64,000 bases of DNA from Mycobacterium triplex (GTDB lineage: Bacteria; Actinomycetota; Actinomycetes; Mycobacteriales; Mycobacteriaceae): assembly GCF_000689255.1 (NCBI RefSeq), contig NZ_HG964446.1, positions 4,445,250-4,509,249 of the forward strand. The letters are read 5' to 3'. The notes beneath the pieces were generated by a model. That model searched no databases, was not told the origin of the DNA, and saw only the letters and a program-made list of their open reading frames with translations. Positions 35,494 through 44,165 of this stretch are shown piece after piece. Made by a program: the position numbers and the translations under genes. Numbering within the stretch: the stretch's first letter is position 1; each line of letters starts with the position of its first letter.

Positions 35494-36522
35494 ATGACCG
35501 CCCCCAGCGATGACGCCGAAGTGACCCGCGGCGACCGCTTCATCAAGACCGCCGTGGAGATCCTGGGCGAGACCGGGCGCACCGACTTCACCGTGCAGGA
35601 GGTCGTCGCCCGCTCCAAGACCTCGTTACGGGCCTTCTACCAACACTTCAGCAGCAAGGACGAGCTACTGCTCGCGCTGTTCGACCGGACCATTTCGCAA
35701 TCGGTGCTGACCTGGCGTGCCGAGGCCACCGGCCTGGACAGCACGTCCGCGCTGAAGCTGGTGATCGACCGCATCAGCCAGCAGCCGGAATCGAGCACCC
35801 AGGACAGCCTGAACCGGGCGCTCGGCCTCTACAACCAGCATCTGGCCGATACCCGACCCCGCGAATACGCCCGCGTGCTGTCCCCGCTGTATCAACTGAT
35901 CCGCGACATCGTCGGGCAGGGCATCACCGAGGGAGTGTTCAACCCCGCCCTCGATGTCGGCGCGTCGGCCGCCATCGTCATGCAGACGATGATGGGCGCG
36001 CAGCGGTTGCATTGGCTGGGCGCCGAATTGAACGGAACACCGGTCGACACCGGCCAGTTGTACGACTTCTGCAGCCGCGCGCTGGGCATCCGGGACACCG
36101 ACGACGAAACGACCACGCCGTCACTGGCGGAGTTGTTCGCCGCAATCGGCTTGCGCGCTGGTTCCCGCAATGGCGAATTTGCGATGACGATGCCGGTGAG
36201 TCCGCACGTGGTCAACACTTCCGGGGCGCTGCAGGGCGGCCTGATCGCCACCCTCGTCGACGTCGCGGGCGGCCAGTACGGCCTCGATTTTCTGCAGCCG
36301 GGCACCACGATGACGACCGCGGATCTGTTCGTCCGCTACCTGCGCCCGATCCGCCAGGGCGCCGCGTTCGCGGTGCCCCGGATGCTGCGCGCCGGCCGGC
36401 GGGCGATGGTCATGCAGGTCGACATCTACGGCGACGGCGACGACGAGGTCGCCGCCACGGCGACGGTGAATTTCGCCATCATCAACGGCGCGACACCCAA
36501 GGGTCTCCGAGCCGACACCTGA
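35494..36522 (+). CDS. TetR-family regulator fused to a hot-dog (PaaI-like) thioesterase domain
   Basis: 342 residues, much longer than the ~200 of ordinary TetR proteins. Residues 10-200 are a full TetR protein: DNA-binding helix-turn-helix FTVQEVVARSKTSLRAFYQHF (31-52) and an all-helical ligand domain. Residues ~210-335 are a 4HBT/PaaI hot-dog domain: HVVNTSGALQGGLIATLVD (238-256) and TTADLFVRYLRPIRQG. In PaaI enzymes the loop reads HGG; here it is QGG, with D256 kept. The fusion could sense, and perhaps hydrolyse, an acyl-CoA. ATG 35494 is preceded by GGAAGGGGA. A perfect palindrome lies between its stop and the downstream amidohydrolase gene. Confidence 0.88.
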   Translation: MTAPSDDAEVTRGDRFIKTAVEILGETGRTDFTVQEVVARSKTSLRAFYQHFSSKDELLLALFDRTISQSVLTWRAEATGLDSTSALKLVIDRISQQPESSTQDSLNRALGLYNQHLADTRPREYARVLSPLYQLIRDIVGQGITEGVFNPALDVGASAAIVMQTMMGAQRLHWLGAELNGTPVDTGQLYDFCSRALGIRDTDDETTTPSLAELFAAIGLRAGSRNGEFAMTMPVSPHVVNTSGALQGGLIATLVDVAGGQYGLDFLQPGTTMTTADLFVRYLRPIRQGAAFAVPRMLRAGRRAMVMQVDIYGDGDDEVAATATVNFAIINGATPKGLRADT

Positions 36523-36547
36523 CGCCGGTACATGTTGTTGCGCAGAA

Positions 36548-36566
36548 GTGGTAACGTCATTACCAC
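36548..36566. promoter_or_regulatory. palindromic operator GTGGTAA-N5-TTACCAC
   Basis: A perfect 7-5-7 inverted repeat in the 76 bp between the TetR-thioesterase gene and the amidohydrolase gene, about 33 bp before the latter's ATG. Size and symmetry fit a TetR operator, so the neighbouring TetR fusion is the natural candidate to bind it. Confidence 0.65.
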
Positions 36567-36598
36567 CCAAAGAGAATCCAGCCCTCAAGGAGATCGCC

Positions 36599-37804
36599 AT
36601 GCCGTCTCGCGAGCTTCCGTTCCCGGTATTCGACGCCGACAACCACATGTACGAGCCGCAGGAAGCGCTGACCAAGTTCCTGCCGGACAAGCGCAAGAAC
36701 GTGATCGACTACGTGCAGGTGCGCGGTCGCACCAAGATCGTGGTGCGCGGCCACATCAGCGAATACATCCCCAACCCCACGTTCGAAGTGGTGGCCCGTC
36801 CCGGTGCCCAGGAGGACTACTTCCGGCACGGCTCCCAGGGCAAGAGCTACCGCGAGATCCTCGGCGAGCCGATGAAGGCCATCCCCGCGTTCCGCGAGCC
36901 CGGCGCCCGCCTCGAAGTCATGGATGAGCTGGGCATCGACTACGCGCTGATGTTCCCGACGCTGGCCAGCCTGGTCGAGGAGCGCATGAAGGACGACCCG
37001 GAGATGACCCACGACGTCATCCACGCGCTCAACGAGTGGATGCACGAGCAGTGGTCGTTCAACTATCAGGACCGCATCTTCGCCACCCCGGTCATCACCC
37101 TGCCGATCGTCGACCGTGCGCTCGAGGAACTGCAGTGGTGTCTGGAGCGCGGTGCCCGCACCGTGCTGGTCCGCCCGGCACCGGTGCCCGGCTACCGCGG
37201 CAGCCGGTCGTTCGGCCTGGAGGAATTCGACCCGTTCTGGCAGGCCTGTGTGGCCGCCGAGATCCCGGTCTCGATGCACGCCTCCGACAGCGGCTACTCC
37301 GAGCTGCTGAACATCTGGGAGCCCGGCGACGAGTTCCTGCCGTTCAAGCCGACGGCCTTCCGCAGCCTGGCCATGGGCCACCGTCCCATCGAAGACGCGT
37401 TCGGCGCGCTGATCTGCCACGGCGCGCTGACCCGCAATCCCGACCTGCGGATCCTGTCCATCGAAAACGGCGCCGACTGGGTACCGACCCTGTTCAAGGG
37501 CCTCAAGGGCGTGTACAAGAAGATGCCGCAGGCGTTCGCCGAGGACCCGATCGAGACGTTCAAGCGGTGCGTCTACGTCAGCCCGTTCTGGGAGGACCGG
37601 TTCACCGAGATCGTCAACATGGTCGGCACCGACCGCGTGGTCTTCGGTTCCGACTGGCCGCACCCCGAGGGCCTCAAGGACCCGATCACCTTCGTCGACG
37701 AGCTGGAGGATTTCAGCGACGAGGACAAGGCCAAGATCATGGGCGGCAACTTGATGCAACTCATGAAGGTCTCCAAGCCGGCCAAGAAGCCGGTGAACGC
37801 CTGA
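36599..37804 (+). CDS. amidohydrolase-2 family metalloenzyme
   Basis: 401 residues, start ATG 36599 with a strong AAGGAG ribosome site (36588-36593). TIM-barrel metal ligands expected for the family are present: FDADNHMYEP near the N-terminus (D12, D14, H16), SMHASDSG, and the catalytic Asp in VFGSDWPHPEG. Members are often non-oxidative decarboxylases or hydrolases of ring-derived acids. It sits alone after the TetR-fusion gene behind a palindromic operator and is followed by a strong hairpin, so it is a monocistronic, separately regulated unit. Similar but more divergent paralogues occur at 44166-46390. Confidence 0.88.
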   Translation: MPSRELPFPVFDADNHMYEPQEALTKFLPDKRKNVIDYVQVRGRTKIVVRGHISEYIPNPTFEVVARPGAQEDYFRHGSQGKSYREILGEPMKAIPAFREPGARLEVMDELGIDYALMFPTLASLVEERMKDDPEMTHDVIHALNEWMHEQWSFNYQDRIFATPVITLPIVDRALEELQWCLERGARTVLVRPAPVPGYRGSRSFGLEEFDPFWQACVAAEIPVSMHASDSGYSELLNIWEPGDEFLPFKPTAFRSLAMGHRPIEDAFGALICHGALTRNPDLRILSIENGADWVPTLFKGLKGVYKKMPQAFAEDPIETFKRCVYVSPFWEDRFTEIVNMVGTDRVVFGSDWPHPEGLKDPITFVDELEDFSDEDKAKIMGGNLMQLMKVSKPAKKPVNA

Positions 37805-37820
37805 TCCGACCGTAGGCATC

Positions 37821-37866
37821 GCCCGCCTCCGAGCGACACAGCGTTACGTGTCGCACGGAGGCGGGC
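37821..37866. terminator. long stem-loop after the amidohydrolase gene
   Basis: GCCCGCCTCCG-A-GCGACAC (37821-37839), loop AGCGTTAC, GTGTCGC-A-CGGAGGCGGGC (37848-37866): an 18-bp stem interrupted by one A:A mismatch, starting 17 bp after the stop codon. Very likely a transcription terminator, although only TTATAT rather than a U-run follows. Confidence 0.85.
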
Positions 37867-38005
37867 ACTGTTATATGTCCAGGTCAGAGGTGGGACTATA
37901 GACGCGGCCTGCGGACTTGCTATAGAAAAGAATCTTCCCTCCGAACAAGGAGGTCGCCCCGGCATCCAGCACGGTCCCGTTGGCGCGACCCGTTAGGAGC
38001 GCACG

Positions 38006-38437
38006 ATGAACCTGGCTTCGGTTGAGTCGTCAGTGACCAGAGTGACGCTGAGCCCCCGGCTGGTTTCCGAGCTCGGGGATCCGCACAGCACCTTGCGGGC
38101 GGCGACCCAGCGCAGCGGCGCGGTCGTGATCATCCGCGCCGGCGGCGAGGTCGATGCCGCCAACGAGCACACCTGGCGACGGCTGGTCGAGGAGGCGGCC
38201 GCGGTCGCGACCCCGCCGGGCCCGTTCATCGTCGACATCAACGGCCTTGATTTCATGGGTTGCTGTGCGTTCGCCGTCCTGGCCACCGAATCCGGCCGGT
38301 GCCGCGCCCGCGGCGTCGCATTGCGGCTGGTCAGCTGCGATCCCGGTGTCGCCCGGGTGGTCCAGGCATGCCATCTCGGCAGTGTTTTGCCGCTGCATCC
38401 GACGATTGATGCCGCGCTTGCCACCACAGTGGCATGA
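38006..38437 (+). CDS. rsfA: STAS-domain anti-sigma-factor antagonist (RsfA-like)
   Basis: 143 residues with a single STAS fold (AVVIIRAGGEVDAANEHTW, IVDINGLDFMGCCAFAVL). Anti-anti-sigma factors bind a kinase-type anti-sigma factor to free a sigma factor. Where typical antagonists have a phosphorylatable Ser (D-S-S-G), this one has Cys86-Cys87; C86 and C122 are spaced as the redox-active pair C73/C109 reported for M. tuberculosis RsfA (Rv1365c). That agrees with the neighbouring gene being the Rv1364c counterpart in the same order. ATG 38006 follows TTAGGAGC. The 37867-38005 spacer holds TATAGA-like hexamers but no clear promoter. Confidence 0.85.
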   Translation: MNLASVESSVTRVTLSPRLVSELGDPHSTLRAATQRSGAVVIIRAGGEVDAANEHTWRRLVEEAAAVATPPGPFIVDINGLDFMGCCAFAVLATESGRCRARGVALRLVSCDPGVARVVQACHLGSVLPLHPTIDAALATTVA

Positions 38438-38609
38438 CAGCACGTGCCCAAGGTCACGTGACCGTTAGCAAACTGATGCACGAGGCACCCCCCAGCCATT
38501 GCTAATCTGATTACTTGCGTGTGTCGAATAGGACCGCGCATTGTCAGATTTCTCGGTCCACACAGGTCCATACAAAAGGCCCGCAGGGAGGCTCAGGAGG
38601 GACGGCCAA

Positions 38610-40574
38610 ATGGTGGCCGAAAAGGACTGGGACAAAATTGTTGGTGCGGCCGATGACGTGCGCCGCATCTTCGAAAAGGTCCCCGCGATGCTGATCGGGC
38701 TGGAAGGGCCCGAACACCGCTTTGTCGCGGCCAACGCCGCCTATCGCGCGCTGAACCCGGCGCTCGACCCGGTGGGCATGCTGGTCCGCGAGGTCTATCC
38801 CGAATTGGAGAGCCAGCAAATCTTCCAGATGCTCGACCGGGTCTACCAGACCGGCGAGCGGCAGTCCGGGGCGGAGTGGCGGTTGCAGGCCGACTTCGAA
38901 GGAACGGGACTCGAGGAGCGCTATTTCGACTTCCTGGTCACCCCGCGCCGCGGCAAGGGCGGAGAAATCGAGGGTGTGCAGGTCATCTTCGACGACGTCA
39001 CCGACCGCGTGCAGGCGCGACTGGCCGCCGAGGCGCGCATCGAGGAACTATCCGAGCGTTACCGCAACGTCCGCGATTCCGCCATCGTCATGCAACAGGC
39101 GCTGCTTGCCTCGTCGGTACCCGTGGTTCCCGGTGCCGACATCACCGCGCAATACCTCGTCGCCACCGAGGACACCGCGGCCGGCGGCGACTGGTTTGAC
39201 GCCATACCCGTCGGGGATCGGTTGATGCTCATCGTCGGCGACGTCGTCGGCCATGGCGTCGAGGCCGCGGCGGTCATGTCGCAATTGCGTACCGCGCTGC
39301 GCATGCAGATATCGCAGGGCCACACCATCACCGAGGCGCTCGAGGCAGTCGACCGGTTCCATGAGCAGGTGCCGGGATCGAAGTCGGCGACGTTGTGCGT
39401 CGGCTCGCTCGACTACGCCACGGGCGAATTCCAGTACTGCACCGCCGGGCATCCGCCGCCGCTGGTGGTGACCGCCGCCGCGACCGCACATTATGTGGAG
39501 CCCTCCGGCGCGGGTCCGCTCGGCAGCCGCGCCGGGTTCGGCGTGCGCAGCGAAATGCTCGACATCGGCGACTCGATATTGTTCTATTCGGACGGACTGA
39601 TCGAGCGTCCCGGGCGTCCGCTGGGCGCCAGCACCGCCGAATTCGCCGACCTTGCCGCCAACATCGCCGCCGGCGTCGGCGGGTTCGTGATCGATGCCCC
39701 GACGCGTACCATCGACCGCATCTGTTCGGAAACACTCGAATTGCTGCTCCGGTCAACCGGTTACAACGACGACGTCACCTTGCTTGCCGCACAGCGCCGC
39801 ACTCCCCCCGCACCGCTGCACATGACGCTGGACGCGACGATCCACGCCGCACGCACCGTACGCTCCCGGCTGCGCGGCTGGCTCTCGGAACTCGGCGCCG
39901 ACGCCGACGACATCTCCGACGTCGTACACGCGATCTCCGAGTTCGTCGAGAACGCCGTCGAACATGGTTATCGCACCGAGGTTTCCGACGGTGTCGTCGT
40001 CGAGGCATCGCTGTCCGGCGACGGCAACCTGCATGCATCGGTGATCGACCGCGGACAATGGAAGGATCACCGTGAAGGCGAACAGGGCCGTGGCCGGGGG
40101 CTCGCGATGGCAGAGGCGTTGGTTTCCCAGGCCCTCATCGCACGCAGCGACACCGGGACCACGGCCAGCGTGACGCACCGACTATCACGACCGGCCAACT
40201 TCGTCACCGATACGATCGTCAGCCGGGGAACCTACCGCCGCGCCGTCGACAACGAATTCTCCTCAACCGTTCGCGAAGCCGGCTATATCGTGGTCAGCGG
40301 CGACGTCGACTCCAACACCGCGTCCACCCTGGACCGCCTGATCGCAGTCGAAAGTCGTTCGGGCATAGCGCCTTTGACGATCGACCTGAGCGCCGTCACC
40401 CACCTGGGGTCCGCCGGCGTGAGCGCGCTGGCGGCCGCCCGGGACCGGGCGCTGCGTCAGGGCGGCGACTACGCGTTGATCGCCCCGCCGGGAAGCCCGG
40501 CGCATCACATCTTGTCGATGGTCCGGATCCCGGTCAGCAGCGGCGATAGCGAGAACGTCTTCGCGCAAGACTAG
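38610..40574 (+). CDS. PAS / RsbU phosphatase / RsbW kinase / RsbV STAS fusion (Rv1364c-like)
   Basis: 654 residues; Rv1364c is 653. Domains: PAS sensor (~10-135, AMLIGLEGPEHRFVAANAAY); PP2C/SpoIIE phosphatase (~175-400, AAGGDWFDAIPVGDR, VGDVVGHGVEAAAVM); GHKL kinase (~410-535, AISEFVENAVEHGY, GRGRGLAMAEAL); STAS (~545-650, DLSAVTHLGSAGVSALA with the phospho-acceptor Ser kept). One polypeptide thus carries a whole general-stress partner-switch, known to affect SigF regulation in M. tuberculosis. ATG 38610 has a strong AGGAGG ribosome site; a TTG at 38541 would add 23 residues that the homologue lacks. The stop overlaps the convergent FadE stop by 4 bp. Confidence 0.92.
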   Translation: MVAEKDWDKIVGAADDVRRIFEKVPAMLIGLEGPEHRFVAANAAYRALNPALDPVGMLVREVYPELESQQIFQMLDRVYQTGERQSGAEWRLQADFEGTGLEERYFDFLVTPRRGKGGEIEGVQVIFDDVTDRVQARLAAEARIEELSERYRNVRDSAIVMQQALLASSVPVVPGADITAQYLVATEDTAAGGDWFDAIPVGDRLMLIVGDVVGHGVEAAAVMSQLRTALRMQISQGHTITEALEAVDRFHEQVPGSKSATLCVGSLDYATGEFQYCTAGHPPPLVVTAAATAHYVEPSGAGPLGSRAGFGVRSEMLDIGDSILFYSDGLIERPGRPLGASTAEFADLAANIAAGVGGFVIDAPTRTIDRICSETLELLLRSTGYNDDVTLLAAQRRTPPAPLHMTLDATIHAARTVRSRLRGWLSELGADADDISDVVHAISEFVENAVEHGYRTEVSDGVVVEASLSGDGNLHASVIDRGQWKDHREGEQGRGRGLAMAEALVSQALIARSDTGTTASVTHRLSRPANFVTDTIVSRGTYRRAVDNEFSSTVREAGYIVVSGDVDSNTASTLDRLIAVESRSGIAPLTIDLSAVTHLGSAGVSALAAARDRALRQGGDYALIAPPGSPAHHILSMVRIPVSSGDSENVFAQD

Positions 40575-41803
40575 TTTCGACCGTGCCGCACCTGATTGAA
40601 CGGCACCCCGCGGTCGGCGGCGTATTCGCGCGGGAAGCCCAGCACCCGCTCCCCGATCACGTTGCGCGCCATCTCCGTTGTGCCGCCGCCGATGGCGACA
40701 CTCTGCCGTACCAGGTACCGCAGTCCGGTCTCCAGGCCGTCGCCGATCTCGCCGACCACACCGGCCGCGCCCGCGATCGCCATCGCGGTGTCGACGTCGG
40801 TTTGCACGGCCTCGGCGTGGAACAACCGGATCAGCGTGCCGGCCGACGGGGGCAGCACCCCGTCGCGGACACTGCGGGACAGGTGGTCGATCAGCTGGTC
40901 GGCGACCGCCCGATGCACCAGCGCCCGGCCGGCCATCTCCCGCACACGTTCGTTGTCGGCCTGGCCGGTCTTCTCCAACAGGCCCACGTAGTCAACGGGA
41001 TTGGCGTTGCCGCCCTCGCTGCCGCTGCCGCTGGCGAACTCCGAACCCTGCCCGACTGCCCGGCGCTCATGATAGAGCTGCCGCGAGGCCACCGCCCAGC
41101 CGCCGTTGACCTCCCCCACCACGGCGTCGTCACCGACGTCCACGCCGTCGAAGAACTCCTCGCAAAACTCCGTTGATCCGCTGAGCATCGTGATGCGGCG
41201 CAACGTGATTCCCGGATGATCGATCGGCACCAGGAACATGGTCAGGCCTTCGTGCTTGGGCACATCCCAATCGGTGCGAGCCAGGCACAGGCCGTAGTCG
41301 GCGGCGAACGCACTGGTGCTCCAGGTCTTGGCGCCGTTGATCACCCAGCGGTCACCACGGCGTTCGGCGCGGGTGATGACGCCGGCCAGATCCGAGCCGC
41401 CGCTGGGTTCGCTCAGCAGTTGCACCAGCACCTCGTCCCCCCGCAGCGCCGCGGCGATGTGCTGTTTCTTCTGCTCCTCACTACCGGTGTCGAGCAGCGT
41501 GGCGCAGCAGATGGTGAACGTCGGAATGTTGAGGATCAACGGCATCTCGTAGCGCAGCGACTCGTCGTCGAACGCCTTCTGATAGGCGTAATCCAGACCC
41601 AGGCCGCCGTATTCGCGGGGGAAGCAGATGCCGGCGAATCCGCCTTCATAGAGCCGCTTTTGCAGTTCGCGGGCCCGCTTCCAGGCGTCCTCGTCGTCGC
41701 GCGGCGCGGGCGGCGGCGAATCGGGGTCGATGGGCGGCATGTTGTCCGCCAGCCACGCTCGGGCGCGGGCGGCGAACTCGGCAACGGATTCCGTCGGCGT
41801 CAT
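40571..41803 (-). CDS. acyl-CoA dehydrogenase (catalytic-type)
   Basis: 410 residues from ATG 41803, coupled to the preceding ACAD gene by ATGA. N-terminal SVAEFAARARAWLADNMPP, flavin/substrate signature LLSEPSGGSDLAGVITRAE, GAKTWSTSAF and C-terminal AIGGGTTEMARNVIGERVLG. The Glu position of medium-chain enzymes is Gly (GGGT), as in the other catalytic-type ACADs here. The central region contains a Gly/Ser-rich insert (FASGSGSEGGNANP, ~275). Together with the upstream gene it forms a second heteromeric-type ACAD pair. Confidence 0.9.
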   Translation of the reverse strand: MTPTESVAEFAARARAWLADNMPPIDPDSPPPAPRDDEDAWKRARELQKRLYEGGFAGICFPREYGGLGLDYAYQKAFDDESLRYEMPLILNIPTFTICCATLLDTGSEEQKKQHIAAALRGDEVLVQLLSEPSGGSDLAGVITRAERRGDRWVINGAKTWSTSAFAADYGLCLARTDWDVPKHEGLTMFLVPIDHPGITLRRITMLSGSTEFCEEFFDGVDVGDDAVVGEVNGGWAVASRQLYHERRAVGQGSEFASGSGSEGGNANPVDYVGLLEKTGQADNERVREMAGRALVHRAVADQLIDHLSRSVRDGVLPPSAGTLIRLFHAEAVQTDVDTAMAIAGAAGVVGEIGDGLETGLRYLVRQSVAIGGGTTEMARNVIGERVLGFPREYAADRGVPFNQVRHGRN

Positions 41804-42933
41804 TTCGCGGAACGCTCCCAGTCGTAGACGCGTAAGTTGTGTTCTTCCGGAGTGCCGAACAGGGAGCGGTACAACGTAACTCGCCTGAGGTAGAGGTGCA
41901 GGTCGTGTTCCCAGGTGACGCCGATGCCGCCATGCATCTGCACACAACCCTGCACGATCCGCCCCGCCATCTCCGAAACGTAGGACTTGGCGATGCTGGC
42001 CGACAGGCCCGCCGTCGGTGCGCGGTCGGCGACGTCGGCAACCGCCGCGGCGGTGGTGGCGCGGCACGCTTCCAGCCACAGCTTCATGTCGGCGAAGCCG
42101 TGTTTGAGCGCTTGGTACGACGCCAGCGGGCGGCCGAACGTGTGCCGGTCCAGCGCCCAACCGACGGTGAAGTCGAACACCGTTTGCACGACGCCGACCA
42201 CCTCGGCGCACTGCAGCACCTGGGCGATCTGGCTCTGCCGGTCGATCAGCGCGGCGGTCTCGGCCGCGCTGCCGATGGCCGCGGCCGAGTCCACGACCAC
42301 CCCGCCGAAATGCACGCGCGCGTACTGCTTGACCAGGTCCACCGACTGCTGGGGCTCGACCCGGACGCCCGGGGCGTCCGTCGGGACCAGGAACTGGCGA
42401 ACCTCAGCGCCGCAGCGCGCCACCACGAGCAGCAGGCCGCTCTGGGCGCCGGCCTCGACGCGGTCCTTGGTGCCGTCAATGCGATAGCCGGTATCGGTCG
42501 CGGTGGCCGTCACCGCAGGGTCCAGCGGCGCCCAGCCGCGGCCGGGTTCCGAGACCGCCCACGACGCCACGGTTTCGCCGGAGATCAGCGACTCGATGAC
42601 GCCCGCGTGCGTCCGCGCATCGGCGGATTCGGCGAGCGCGGTGAGCACGACGCTGACCGGGTACAACGGTCCGGGAGCGACGGTTTTGCCGAGTAGTTCG
42701 GCGACCGTGGCCAGATCCGCGAGGCCGTTCTCCGAGACGCTGCCGCCGCCCAGCTCCTCCGGAACCAGCAGTCCCGTCCAGCCGAGTTCCGCGGCGCGCC
42801 GCCACCAGGCCGGGTCGAAGGAGGCCCCCGCGGCGTGCAGTTCACGGACGCGACTCAGCGGCGCTTCCTTCTGCAGAAAGGACTGGGTTGTCGAGATGAA
42901 GAGCGCCTTTTCGGGCGAGTCCACGGCGGTCAT
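41800..42933 (-). CDS. acyl-CoA dehydrogenase family protein (partner-type)
   Basis: 377 residues, ATG 42933. ACAD fold throughout (GWTGLLVPEELGGG, SWAVSEPGRGWAP, VGWALDRHTFGRPLASYQALKH, VQMHGGIGVTWEHDLHLYLRR), but the flavin/substrate loop is degraded (SEPGRGWAPL instead of S-E-x-x-x-G-S-D). This is the pattern of the non-catalytic subunit in paired FadE enzymes. ATGA-coupled to the catalytic-type gene downstream. The 42934-43052 spacer to the next gene shows nothing notable. Confidence 0.87.
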   Translation of the reverse strand: MTAVDSPEKALFISTTQSFLQKEAPLSRVRELHAAGASFDPAWWRRAAELGWTGLLVPEELGGGSVSENGLADLATVAELLGKTVAPGPLYPVSVVLTALAESADARTHAGVIESLISGETVASWAVSEPGRGWAPLDPAVTATATDTGYRIDGTKDRVEAGAQSGLLLVVARCGAEVRQFLVPTDAPGVRVEPQQSVDLVKQYARVHFGGVVVDSAAAIGSAAETAALIDRQSQIAQVLQCAEVVGVVQTVFDFTVGWALDRHTFGRPLASYQALKHGFADMKLWLEACRATTAAAVADVADRAPTAGLSASIAKSYVSEMAGRIVQGCVQMHGGIGVTWEHDLHLYLRRVTLYRSLFGTPEEHNLRVYDWERSAK

Positions 42934-43052
42934 GACGCCGACAGGCCCTTGCGCAACAATCGGTTGCCGCCGCCAAGAATCACGTTCTCGATATTAGCAA
43001 ATGCGAATACCGTAAGCGCTACCGGAGTTGGGTCGATAACCCCGCCGAGCCA

Positions 43053-44018
43053 TTACATCGCGAAGACCCGGCGCACCGATTGCGCGTGCAACGCCCGGTT
43101 CTCAACAGAGACAACCCAATCCGGCACCATCGAATCGAAGCCGTTGAATGTCGCTGCGATCACGTGCAATTCGGTGTGGACGAAGGCATGCAGGAGCCGG
43201 TTGGCGTAGTCGATGGCCTCGTCGCGGCACGGGTCGATCTCCGAACAGCTGATGAAAGTGGGCGGCAGCCCCTCCAGGTTCGCCCGGTGCGCCGGGACGT
43301 GCTGACCGCTGGCGCTAGCGGGGCCGAGGTAATGACTCCACGCCCGGCTAACCGCCGGGCCGTTGAGACCCGGCGTGCGCTGAAATTCGCGCCGCGACGG
43401 CGTGGCATCGCTGTCCAGCATCGGCTGGTGCAGGATCTGCATCAGGATCTGCGGGCCCTCGGCGTCGAACATCCGCTGAGCCAGACTCGCGACCAGCGCG
43501 GCACCCGCATCCCGGCCCATCACGGCGACGCGGCTCGCATCGACGTCCAGCTCCGCGCAGTTGCGGATCGCGTAGTAAAAACCCGCCTCGACGTCGTCGA
43601 GTGCCGCCGGGGCCGGATTCTCCGGCGCCAGCCGGTAGTCGACCGAAACCACCAGGCAGCCGCCCTCGCGGGCCAGCTCGACGCACGCCGCGTGGTCGGT
43701 GTCCAGGTTGCCGGTCACGAACCCGCCGCCGTGGGCGTAGACGAGCAACGGCGCTCCCGAATCACCGTCGATGCGGCCCCGGTAGAAGCGGAGGTTCAGC
43801 TGCTGGCCGCCCGGGCCGGAGATCGAGCGTGATTCGACACTCACGCCCTCGGTGTCGACGGCCGCGGCGCGCTCCGCGGCAAACCGGTTGGCCTGCTCCC
43901 GCTCGGCAGCCAGTGTCTCGGCACGGAATTCGACGATGCCCAGCTCGCTCGCGGCATCGCGCAGCACCGGGTCGATGCGGTTAATGCCTTGCGGGCGGGT
44001 CAAATCCGTTTGCGTCAT
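43053..44018 (-). CDS. HSL-family alpha/beta hydrolase homologue lacking catalytic Ser and His
   Basis: 321 residues with the hormone-sensitive-lipase fold: oxyanion motif HGGGF (96-100), VVSVDYRLAPENPAPAALDD, and the acid residue D262 in EIDPCRDEA. The nucleophile elbow, normally G-D-S-A-G, reads GRDAG (D170) and the His normally in F-H-G-F-D is Asn (FNGFD, N292); I confirmed both codons (GAT, AAC). The frame is otherwise intact, with no frameshift, so this looks like a selected non-hydrolytic protein (binding, regulatory or altered chemistry) rather than a decaying gene. Start ATG 44018. Confidence 0.85.
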   Translation of the reverse strand: MTQTDLTRPQGINRIDPVLRDAASELGIVEFRAETLAAEREQANRFAAERAAAVDTEGVSVESRSISGPGGQQLNLRFYRGRIDGDSGAPLLVYAHGGGFVTGNLDTDHAACVELAREGGCLVVSVDYRLAPENPAPAALDDVEAGFYYAIRNCAELDVDASRVAVMGRDAGAALVASLAQRMFDAEGPQILMQILHQPMLDSDATPSRREFQRTPGLNGPAVSRAWSHYLGPASASGQHVPAHRANLEGLPPTFISCSEIDPCRDEAIDYANRLLHAFVHTELHVIAATFNGFDSMVPDWVVSVENRALHAQSVRRVFAM

Positions 44019-44165
44019 ACCGTCTCAACTTCCGGGCCGATGGGGCTGGCTGTCATCCGGGCACGGCAATAGGCCATGTCGGAAACCATATTCAAGGTAG
44101 ACCTGACCGACCGCCGGGTCTCACCCAGAGCCCTATGCGCGGTGCGCGGACGGCGCCCGGCCGGC

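Noticed and set aside
36560..37819. 419-codon minus-strand frame opposite the amidohydrolase
   Set aside because: No recognisable domain, while the plus strand encodes a complete metal-site-containing amidohydrolase with a ribosome site.
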